Positions 7,403-13,782 of a stretch of 14,653 nucleotides of DNA are shown here, piece after piece. The position numbers and the translations under genes are program-made. The notes beneath the pieces are model-generated. The model did no database searches. It worked only from the letters and a program-made list of their open reading frames with translations, and was not told where the DNA came from. Each line of letters starts with the position of its first letter. The stretch's first letter is position 1. Source of the stretch: Spirochaetaceae bacterium (GTDB lineage: Bacteria > Spirochaetota > Spirochaetia > SZUA-6 > Fen-1364); contig PLNO01000283.1 in the NCBI GenBank assembly GCA_003141795.1, positions 1 through 14,653 of the forward strand, given 5' to 3'.

Positions 7403-7422
7403 GTCAACATCCAAGAGTTGAC
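7403..7422. promoter_or_regulatory. Second inverted repeat sharing the TCAAC half-site
   Basis: GTCAAC (7403-7408) and GTTGAC (7417-7422) form 6-bp arms around 8 bases. It shares TCAACAT with the left arm of the larger repeat at 7329-7360. It lies 54-73 bases before the TetR start and may be an auxiliary operator. Confidence 0.35.
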
Positions 7423-7475
7423 GCCATGCTAGAAAAACGACACAGTGTGCTGGAATGTCGACGAAGGAGGGCCCG

Positions 7476-8030
7476 ATGAAAAGCGATGCCCGCGTGCGAT
7501 ACACGAAAAAGGTGATCCGCGAGAGCTTCATTCGGCTGCTGGAGGCGAAACCGATACAGAAGATCACTGTCAAGGAGATCTGCGCCCGGGCCGAGATCAA
7601 CAGGGCAACTTTCTACTCGCACTACCGTGACCCCTACGATCTCCTGCAGCAGATCGAGGACGAGCTTTTCGAGGATCTATCGACCAGGGTCGTCAAGAAG
7701 TACACGTACGAAAATCTCACTGCGATAACTCAGCGAGCTTTCGAGATCATCGCCGACAACATCGAGCTCTGCCGCATTCTCTTCTCGGGGAACGGCACGA
7801 GGCAGTTCCTGGACCGGATCATGAGCCTCGCGCGGGAAACGACAATATCCGGCTGGAAGGCCAAGTACCCTCGCGCGACGAAGTACCAGATCGAGTTCCT
7901 TTTTCAATTTTTCATTGCCGGCTGCGTGGCGGTGCTTGAGTACTGGGTGAAAATCGGGATGAAAGAGACTCCGATCGAGCTGGGTGAGTTCGCATTGAAG
8001 CTCGCGGACATCTGGCTCAAGAAGAAGTAG
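7476..8030 (+). CDS. TetR/AcrR-family transcriptional regulator of the RND operon
   Basis: Short TetR-type repressor of 184 residues. The N-terminal domain is plain: YTKKVIRESFIRLLEAK for helix 1, then ITVKEICARAEINRATFYSHYRDPYDLL (30-57) as the helix-turn-helix. The C-terminal domain includes AFEIIADNIELCRILFSGNG and a hydrophobic helix, FLFQFFIAGCVAVLEYWVKI, ending IWLKKK; it resembles the TetR_C_8 class. The ATG at 7476 is preceded by AAGGAGGGCCCG, a strong ribosome site, which makes it better than the in-frame ATG at 7455. It diverges from the MMPL operon across a gap with two inverted repeats, so it probably represses that operon and itself. The inducer is unknown; a hydrophobic ligand is the usual case in the family. 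It resembles the TetR protein at 1033-1716 in the motif ATFY-x-HYRD-x-Y. Confidence 0.93.
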   Translation: MKSDARVRYTKKVIRESFIRLLEAKPIQKITVKEICARAEINRATFYSHYRDPYDLLQQIEDELFEDLSTRVVKKYTYENLTAITQRAFEIIADNIELCRILFSGNGTRQFLDRIMSLARETTISGWKAKYPRATKYQIEFLFQFFIAGCVAVLEYWVKIGMKETPIELGEFALKLADIWLKKK

Positions 8031-8052
8031 GCGGAGGGGCAGTGACACCGCC
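8030..8052. terminator. Weak stem between convergent genes
   Basis: GGCGG (8030-8034) and CCGCC (8048-8052) could pair across a 13-base loop between the convergent TetR and esterase genes. There is no T run on either side, so a role in termination is doubtful. Confidence 0.2.
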
Positions 8053-8085
8053 AACAGTGAAAGCAACGACCCGATCGGGAAGCCG

Positions 8086-9774
8086 CTACTCTGCGATCTC
8101 CTTCAGCATTCCGATGTCGCCAGCGGCGTCGGTGGAAGCAGGGGCCCGGAGCTGGATCGACGCGAGCGTCGGGCTGTCGCGAAGAGCGGAGAAGTGCAAT
8201 GCGGTGCCGTCAACGTCCATCACGAGCGCCTTGAATCCGCCTTCAGCGGTGTCCCACGGCTCCCAGGCGGGAAGAGGCGCGCCGGTCGTGTCGTTGGGGT
8301 TTCCCGTGCGTGCGAAAGCCGCAAGATAGCGCATGGCCGCGTCGGTCAGTACCTTGCGGCCCGGCTCGTTCGCCGACGTGAGGAACTGGCCCGTCAGGAA
8401 GGAGACGGAGTTCACTCCCGTGCCGAGGAAAAAGGGGATCTCGGTGGAGTGGAAAGCACCCAGGCGCCGCCCGAGCTCACCGGGCAACGGACTCTCACCG
8501 CGCGGGTTCGGGCTGCCCCAGTCGAACCGATACGAGTACACCGGCGGATGAACGTCCTGTGACGTGATCCCCTGCGCCACGTAGTCCACGCCCGCGTAGC
8601 GCCACAATGCCGTACGGTATGCGGCCACGGCATCGTAGAGGGCGGGGTCCTGCCCGTAGAGCTTGCTGCCGAACATGAAGAGCTTGGCCTCGTCCTTGTT
8701 CGTCCCGATGATGATGGGGACCTTGTTGGGATAGCTTCCGTCATGAAACGCCTTGTATCCCTCTGAAGGCAGTACGACTCCGTCCGCGTAAATGGTCGGC
8801 CAGTCCGCCATGGCCATCCCGACCGGGCTCTTGTCCAGAGACCGCAGGAAGTCGCCTGTCGGCACGGAATAGAGGAATGCGCGAACCTCCGCGTTGGACA
8901 TCGTTGCAAGCATCGATTCCGCGGCCTGCATGTCCTTCGCCTTTCCCCGTCGCACCAGCAGTTTCAAGGTGATCGTCCTGGCGGCACGCTCCGCCGATTC
9001 GTTGCTCTGCATCACCGATATGCCGCTTTCCACCACGGCCTTCTGGAACAGACCGCTCGCTTGGGGGGAAACCAGGAGCGACAGCACGTTGAAAGCACCC
9101 GCGGATTCTCCGGACACCGTCACGTTCGAGGGGTCGCCACCGAAGGCCGTGATGTTCTCTTTGATCCATTGAAGCGCAGCGATGATGTCCAGCGTCGCGT
9201 AGTTGCCGGACGCGTCCACCGCAGACTCGCCTTCTGCGAGGGACGGTGAGCGGAACCATCCGAATACGGAAAGGCGGTAATTGAGCGACACGTAGACCAT
9301 GTTCGACCGGGCAGCCACGGCGTAGCCGTAGTAGTCCGCCATATTGGAGCTTCCGATGGTATTTCCGCCGCCATGAATGAACACGTACACGGGAAGCTGG
9401 CGCTCTGAGCTCTTCGGCCTCCAAACGTTGAGATACAGGCAGTCTTCCGAGCCGCTTGGTCCGAGTATGGGGAGGAGCTGAGCTGAGGAGTTGCCGAAAT
9501 GGTCTGTCATTCGGATCCCCATCCACGCTTGCGGCTGCCGGGGGGCTTTCCACCGCAGCTCGCCGACGGGCGGCGCGGCGTAAGGAATCCCCTTCCATGC
9601 CCAGGTGTTCTGCGTATCAGCCGTGCCCTCAAGCTGGCCGTACTCGGTCTGCACGGTCGGAGTCGCGCTCCAGTCACCCGAGGAGACCAGACCATCGGCG
9701 GGCTTGAGCTGGGAGACGCATCCGAAGGTTGTCACGAGGAGGAAGGCGCCAAGGAGAAATCGCAGGTGTCTCAT
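8086..9774 (-). CDS. Type-B carboxylesterase, predicted lipoprotein
   Basis: Alpha/beta-hydrolase of 562 residues, the usual size for type-B carboxylesterases, which hydrolyse carboxylic esters. The N-terminus has a lipoprotein signal with lipobox LVTTFGC (Cys19). It is therefore probably anchored outside the cytoplasm. The oxyanion-hole motif is VFIHGGG (131-137), the second family signature is EDCLYLNVW (110-118), and the nucleophile motif is SGESAGAF with Ser224. The remaining triad members appear to be Glu362 (in GTNKDEAK) and His442 (in GAFHSTEIPFF), so the enzyme looks complete. Its substrate cannot be told. No ribosome site precedes the ATG at 9774; a promoter whose -10 box ends 7 bases before the ATG suggests a leaderless message. 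It is the third lipoprotein gene in a row on this strand, after the FMN and FAD proteins. Confidence 0.93.
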   Translation of the reverse strand: MRHLRFLLGAFLLVTTFGCVSQLKPADGLVSSGDWSATPTVQTEYGQLEGTADTQNTWAWKGIPYAAPPVGELRWKAPRQPQAWMGIRMTDHFGNSSAQLLPILGPSGSEDCLYLNVWRPKSSERQLPVYVFIHGGGNTIGSSNMADYYGYAVAARSNMVYVSLNYRLSVFGWFRSPSLAEGESAVDASGNYATLDIIAALQWIKENITAFGGDPSNVTVSGESAGAFNVLSLLVSPQASGLFQKAVVESGISVMQSNESAERAARTITLKLLVRRGKAKDMQAAESMLATMSNAEVRAFLYSVPTGDFLRSLDKSPVGMAMADWPTIYADGVVLPSEGYKAFHDGSYPNKVPIIIGTNKDEAKLFMFGSKLYGQDPALYDAVAAYRTALWRYAGVDYVAQGITSQDVHPPVYSYRFDWGSPNPRGESPLPGELGRRLGAFHSTEIPFFLGTGVNSVSFLTGQFLTSANEPGRKVLTDAAMRYLAAFARTGNPNDTTGAPLPAWEPWDTAEGGFKALVMDVDGTALHFSALRDSPTLASIQLRAPASTDAAGDIGMLKEIAE

Positions 9775-9781
9775 CGAAGAA

Positions 9782-9811
9782 ACGATAGGGCCACTTCCGA
9801 ACCTCAGTCAA
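9782..9811 (-). promoter_or_regulatory. Promoter of the esterase gene
   Basis: On the minus strand TTGACT (9806-9811), an 18-base spacer and TATCGT (9782-9787) form a plausible promoter. Predicted initiation is at about 9775, one base from the ATG. The -10 hexamer is identical to that of the promoter before the FAD reductase gene. Confidence 0.5.
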
Positions 9812-9955
9812 GACGTGCGCACCCGTTGCTATAGAGAGGGGCGCGGTGCCTCGGGTCTGGCGTACGAAAAGCAAGGAGCCCCGCGCTACGGGACAGATTC
9901 GATTGGGCTACGTCCTGTCGATTCGCTCGATCTCTTTCACCAAACGGACAGCGGC

Positions 9956-10363
9956 CTACTTGGCCTTGAGGGCCGCGACGTCTCCACCGGCCTTCTTCAC
10001 GCACTCCTCGACCGCGGCGAGTATGGCCGTACTCGATACCGTTGCGCCGGAAACGGCGTCAACAGCGAGGGTCTGCCCCGCGACGATCTTGCCGGGAAGT
10101 TCCTTGACGGCCACCTTTCCCACGCCTTCGGTTTCGTTGTCGCTGAGAACCTTGATGTCGGTAATGGCAGCCGCGGAGAATGTCACCTGCACCACGATCT
10201 GCCCGCCAATGCCTTCAGCCGTTGCCGTATAGACGCCCGGATTGTACCTGGCCGCCACTGTTTCCTTCGCCGCGGGAGCATTGACACAACCGGTAAAGGC
10301 AATGCCGAGGGCCACGATGGCCAGGCAGAGTAATGTCGCCCTGAAAGTGCTGCGCTGTATCAT
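9956..10363 (-). CDS. FMN-binding domain lipoprotein (flavinylated electron carrier)
   Basis: Small exported protein of 135 residues. The lipoprotein signal ends in the lipobox AFTGC (Cys26). Residues about 41-128 are an FMN-binding domain (PF04205 type): NPGVYTATAEGIGG, then NETEGVGKVAVKELPGKIV, then VDAVSGATVSSTAIL and a final helix, VEECVKKAGG. DAVSGAT (102-108) matches the D-x-x-SGA-T motif where ApbE attaches FMN to the threonine, here Thr108. In known extracytosolic systems such domains carry electrons to an FAD-containing reductase. Here the two are separate proteins, with the FAD lipoprotein encoded 117 bases upstream on the same strand. The ATG has GGAAGGAA before it. No ApbE gene lies in the window. 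Confidence 0.93.
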   Translation of the reverse strand: MIQRSTFRATLLCLAIVALGIAFTGCVNAPAAKETVAARYNPGVYTATAEGIGGQIVVQVTFSAAAITDIKVLSDNETEGVGKVAVKELPGKIVAGQTLAVDAVSGATVSSTAILAAVEECVKKAGGDVAALKAK

Positions 10364-10427
10364 GATAGAGTTCCTTCCCCAAGAGAAGCATCTGGTTTCT
10401 GCGGGAACAATCCACGCGATTGAGATA

Positions 10428-10456
10428 CCGGCCCGGCATGTCGACTGCCGGGCCGG
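10428..10456 (-). other. GC-rich hairpin between the FAD and FMN genes
   Basis: CCGGCCCGGCA (10428-10438) and TGCCGGGCCGG (10446-10456) form a perfect 11-bp stem with a 7-base loop, between the reductase stop and the FMN gene start. No T run follows in the direction of transcription, so it looks more like an attenuator or an RNA-processing or stability element than a simple terminator. Confidence 0.6.
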
Positions 10457-10480
10457 CCCTGAAAACAGTATGAGGGCGGG

Positions 10481-11980
10481 CTACTTGTCGTTGCCGCTCT
10501 TCTGCAGATCAGCCACGATGGTACGGGCCGTCAGGACACCGGCATAGGCCGAAGAACCGACGCCGAATCCGCTTCCCGCGTAAAGGCCACCCCAGAACTG
10601 GTTGGAAATGGCGCATTCACCGGACGCATAGAGACCAGGAACGGGCTGCAAGTTTGCATTGACGATCCTGTCGTCGTTGTCAGTCTTGAGGGAAACAAGA
10701 GAGCCTGCGGTAATGTAGCCGATCTGTTCGGCATAGAAGGGTCCGGTCTTTACCGGTGTCGCCTTGTCTACGGGTAGACCAAACTCCGGGCTCTGCCCCG
10801 CGTCCACGGCGGCATTGTACGCAGCGATGGTCGCCTTCAGTTGAGTCGCGTTGATGCCGAGGCCCTTGGCGAGCTCGTCGATCGTATCGTACGTGGCGAC
10901 GGTTTTCGCCGCCACCTTCGCCGCTACGCCTGCTTTGTCAGCGTCAGACTGCCCGTTGAGCACCGAGGTGTCGAGGAGCCGGTAGCAATTCGTCTTGTTC
11001 TTCTGGGTCTGGAAAGTGATGTTGTATCCCCAGGAGTACTCATCCATGTAACGCTTGCCGTCCTGGTTGACGTAGAATCGTGAGGGAATCCAGCCGCCGC
11101 CGGGCGATGAGGTGTAGGCCATGACTCCGCTCCCGATGTTCGGCACGCCGAGCTTCTCAACAAGGCCGAAGGCGTCGCCTGTCGCGCCGGGGTTGGAAGT
11201 GTACGGATGCGGTCCTGTCGGAACATTCTGATACATCCCTGCGGTAAGCTTCTTCACGAGCTCACCATTGCTGGAGAAGCCTCCGGTTGCTAGGACAACC
11301 GCCTTCGCATAGATGTTGTAGCTTCTGTTTTTGGTGTCGACCTTCACGCCTATCACTTTTCCGTTGATATCGATCAGATCCGTAACCTGGGAATTGAGCC
11401 GCAGGTCCACCTTCTGTTTCTTGAGCTGTTCGTCGAGAACCTTGGCGATGCCATTGGTGTTTCCTACCGGACAGTAGTACCAGATCTGCCTTCCCTCCTT
11501 GGTCCACCTTTCCTGGTGCGGATCCTGGGCCCTGGTTGCGCCAGCACCGTCGAAGTCCACGCCCCAGGTGATGAAATTGTCGGTGACATATTCCGACAGA
11601 TCATACAGCTTGCGCACGTAGGCATGGTTGACGTTTTCCTTCCCAACATGATCGTCCAGGAAGTCGAGCACGTCGTCAACCGTGTTCGTGTTAAAAGCCT
11701 TCTTGGAAAGCTTCGAGCCCGTTCCGACGTAGCCGCTGGCATAGCGAATGGATCCCCCGGTCTGAGACTGTTTTTCCAGCAGTATCACGTCGAGCTTGGG
11801 GTTCTGCGCCTTCAATTCGAGGGCTGCGGAAACACCAGAGATACCCGAACCGACGATAACGACATCGGCCGTCTCACCCATTGCCTTTGGTGTTCGATTT
11901 TCCATTGATTCGCACGCTTGTAGAGTCAGCACAATGCACAAGGCCGCAAGCCCTGTGACTGCTTTTCGCAAATTTCTCAC
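10481..11980 (-). CDS. FAD-dependent extracytosolic reductase, fumarate-reductase superfamily, lipoprotein
   Basis: FAD_binding_2-type oxidoreductase of 499 residues. The lipoprotein signal ends with lipobox LQAC (Cys23). The FAD site is DVVIVGSGISGVSAALELK (39-57) with the acidic end LLEK (67-70), followed by GGSIRYASGYVGTG, the ATGGFSSNGE segment (231-240) and the C-terminal GLYASGECA (449-457). The overall order matches fumarate/urocanate reductase flavoproteins. Residues that bind and protonate fumarate in Shewanella flavocytochrome c3 appear to be lost: Arg402 aligns with YSWGY (315-319), His504 with YITAGS (422-427) and Arg545 with AGSGFG (468-473). The alignment was done by eye. A different acceptor is therefore likely. 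No haem motif (CxxCH) is present, and electrons probably come from the downstream FMN lipoprotein. The GTG start has AAGGAGG before it. Confidence 0.9.
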   Translation of the reverse strand: MRNLRKAVTGLAALCIVLTLQACESMENRTPKAMGETADVVIVGSGISGVSAALELKAQNPKLDVILLEKQSQTGGSIRYASGYVGTGSKLSKKAFNTNTVDDVLDFLDDHVGKENVNHAYVRKLYDLSEYVTDNFITWGVDFDGAGATRAQDPHQERWTKEGRQIWYYCPVGNTNGIAKVLDEQLKKQKVDLRLNSQVTDLIDINGKVIGVKVDTKNRSYNIYAKAVVLATGGFSSNGELVKKLTAGMYQNVPTGPHPYTSNPGATGDAFGLVEKLGVPNIGSGVMAYTSSPGGGWIPSRFYVNQDGKRYMDEYSWGYNITFQTQKNKTNCYRLLDTSVLNGQSDADKAGVAAKVAAKTVATYDTIDELAKGLGINATQLKATIAAYNAAVDAGQSPEFGLPVDKATPVKTGPFYAEQIGYITAGSLVSLKTDNDDRIVNANLQPVPGLYASGECAISNQFWGGLYAGSGFGVGSSAYAGVLTARTIVADLQKSGNDK

Positions 11981-12059
11981 AGATGTCTCCTCCTTAAGTA
12001 GTTACCAGAGATGTCTTGCTTCGGATTTTCTGATACTCCGGTAGTGCGGTGTGATTTTC

Positions 12060-12088
12060 ACGATATACTTCGCACTGGGGCGTGTCAA
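12060..12088 (-). promoter_or_regulatory. Promoter of the FAD reductase gene
   Basis: On the minus strand TTGACA (12083-12088), exactly 17 bases and TATCGT (12060-12065) stand about 80 bases before the GTG start. Partial symmetry TGTGA-TTT-TCACG (12050-12062) overlaps the -10 end. Its spacer is shorter than a Crp or FNR site, so its role is unclear. Confidence 0.55.
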
Positions 12089-12172
12089 CAAGAGGTCGTC
12101 GACACGAATGCTCGAACGGTAGCGCATACGCGACGGGACAGCCTTATTGCGGCCGGGTGTCTCTATGTATAC

Positions 12173-12931
12173 CTACGAGTGGTTTCCCTTTTGGACGGGA
12201 GCGACTTTTTCCTGGCCAAGATTTATATCGGAAAGGAGTCTTTTCATCTCCGTCTTGACCACTTCGTAGCATTCGCAGGAGTGCGATTCGAGGCCGTGAC
12301 GGTCCAATACCGCAATGTGCCCGCGACGGTAGCTGATGTAGCCGAAACGCTGCAGATTCCCGGCAGCCTCCGTAATGCCTTCCCGGCGCACGCCGAGCAT
12401 GTACGCGACCAATTCCTGGGTCATGACGAGCTCGTTCGTCGGCAGCCTGTCCAGCGTCAGAAGCAGCCAGCGGCACAGCTGCTGCTCCACGGTATGGTGT
12501 CGATTGCATACCGCCGTTTGCGCCATGTGGGTCATGAGCGCCTGCGTGTAGCGAAGCAGCAGTTTCTGCATTGCACCGGCACGGTTGAACTCCTGGAGGA
12601 GCCTGCCGCGCTCCAACCTGAACGCGGAGCCGGCGGTCTGCACCACGGCGGAGCTCGACGTGCTGTTGCCCCCCATGTACAGGGAAACACCCACAATGCC
12701 CTCGTTGCCGACGCCCGCCGTTTCCGCAGTCGCGCCAGACTCGGTGATGTAGTGCAGCGAGACGATCGATGTGGTGGGGAAATAGGCATGCTCCAATTGC
12801 TCGTCGGGAACGTACAGCATCTGGCCGAGACGCATCGGGACCAGCTCCAGGTACGCCGAGAAGTGCGCGAGCTCCGCCTTCGGCAAGGCGGCAAGGAGAT
12901 GGTTCTGACCGGGGTTATCCGCCGGGCTCAT
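12173..12931 (-). CDS. Crp/Fnr-family transcriptional regulator
   Basis: Predicted DNA-binding regulator of 252 residues. The N-terminal part (about 10-140) is a cNMP-binding-like beta-roll, with FPTTSIVSLHYITESGATAE and GVGNEGIVGVSLYMGG visible. The C-terminal HTH (about 166-212) is LVMTQELVAYMLGVRREGIT, then EAAGNLQRFGYISYRRGHIA, of the HTH_Crp_2 type with VRREGITEA as recognition helix. There is no N-terminal cysteine cluster, so it is not an oxygen-sensing FNR with an iron-sulphur cluster. A cAMP-binding role is not supported either, since the usual phosphate-binding arginine motif is not seen. It overlaps the REC-PAS stop by ATGA, which ties it to the two-component genes upstream. The reductase gene lies next on the same strand and could be a target (inference). 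Confidence 0.9.
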   Translation of the reverse strand: MSPADNPGQNHLLAALPKAELAHFSAYLELVPMRLGQMLYVPDEQLEHAYFPTTSIVSLHYITESGATAETAGVGNEGIVGVSLYMGGNSTSSSAVVQTAGSAFRLERGRLLQEFNRAGAMQKLLLRYTQALMTHMAQTAVCNRHHTVEQQLCRWLLLTLDRLPTNELVMTQELVAYMLGVRREGITEAAGNLQRFGYISYRRGHIAVLDRHGLESHSCECYEVVKTEMKRLLSDINLGQEKVAPVQKGNHS

Positions 12932-13782
12932 GCTTGTCTGTCTACCCGCAAAGTGTGTTCTGTCTCTCCGGTCAGTTCGACGCCGATTCCGCGATAGCCG
13001 ACATAGCGGCTGGACCGATTGAACATGGGCTCACCACTCACCTGGAACCTTTGCTCTGAGCCGTCGGCGTTGACGCGGCTGAACACGAAATCGAGGAAGG
13101 GCTCTCGGGCGGCGATGCTCGCCTGGAGCGCGGACCTTTCGTCCTTGTTCCAGCCGTCGTCATCGCTGCCGCCCAGCTCCCCCTTCAGAGTCGGGACACG
13201 GATCCCGAGCATCTCGAGAACCGGGCCCGAAACCTTGGTGAAGTTCATGTTCTCGTCCTGCTCCCAGTACCAGTCGGAGGCGAGCTCCGTCAGACTCCGA
13301 TAGCGTGCTTCGCTTTCGCGCAGCTCCGCCGTCCGTTCCAGCACCGCCGCCTCCAGCTCCTTGCTGTAGTTTTCAAGCCTTTTATACAAGAGGCGCACTT
13401 CCAGCATGTTGTGGATGCGCGTCTTCACCTCGACAAGGTCGAAGGGTTTGCTGATGAAGTCCCTCGCTCCGGCCTGCAGGGCCCGGAGCTTGTGGCCCGG
13501 CTGTGCGGTGATCACCAGGACAGGCATGTATCCATCCCCATCGTTGGTCTTCAGGCCTTCCATCACCTGGAAGCCGTCCATGACGGGCATCTGCAGATCC
13601 AGAAGGATCAAGTCGTAGTGGTTCATTCGGTGCAGGGCGCAGACCTCTCGGGGATCCATCGTCGAGGAAACACGGGTGTAGCCCGTATCCGAGAGCAATT
13701 GTTCGAGAAGCCTGACATTGGGTTCCTGGTCATCGACGATGAGGATGCCGGCATCGAGAATGTCCGACGTATTGACTTTCAT
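12928..13782 (-). CDS. Response regulator with receiver and PAS domains
   Basis: Cytoplasmic signalling protein of 284 residues. The receiver domain covers about residues 12-128, with the acidic pair Asp17-Asp18, phosphoacceptor Asp62 (LILLDLQMPVMDG), Thr92 (LVITAQ) and Lys112 (FISKPF). A helix likely to form a coiled coil follows (about 130-165, LLYKRLENYSKELEAAVLER). A PAS domain then runs to the end (about 165-278, from SLTELASDWYWEQDENMNFT through GYRGIGVELTGETEH). There is no kinase, GGDEF, EAL or DNA-binding output domain, so it probably acts through protein contacts or is a truncated member of a larger architecture. Both ends overlap neighbours by ATGA: the hybrid kinase gene upstream and the Crp/Fnr gene downstream. 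Confidence 0.92.
   Translation of the reverse strand: MKVNTSDILDAGILIVDDQEPNVRLLEQLLSDTGYTRVSSTMDPREVCALHRMNHYDLILLDLQMPVMDGFQVMEGLKTNDGDGYMPVLVITAQPGHKLRALQAGARDFISKPFDLVEVKTRIHNMLEVRLLYKRLENYSKELEAAVLERTAELRESEARYRSLTELASDWYWEQDENMNFTKVSGPVLEMLGIRVPTLKGELGGSDDDGWNKDERSALQASIAAREPFLDFVFSRVNADGSEQRFQVSGEPMFNRSSRYVGYRGIGVELTGETEHTLRVDRQA

Noticed and set aside
6451..7479. Long plus-strand open frame opposite the RND permease
   Set aside because: It lies antisense to a clear MMPL gene, is rich in Arg/His/Asp as expected of an antisense frame in GC-rich DNA, and shows no family motif.
8741..9598. Minus-strand 285-codon frame inside the esterase
   Set aside because: Same strand but another frame of a complete esterase with intact catalytic triad.
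12050..12062. TGTGA-TTT-TCACG as a Crp/FNR binding site
   Set aside because: The half-sites are 3 bases apart instead of 6 and one arm has a mismatch.
12011..12997. 328-codon plus-strand frame opposite the Crp/Fnr gene
   Set aside because: The minus strand carries a complete Crp/Fnr protein in an ATGA-linked operon; the plus frame has no recognisable domain.
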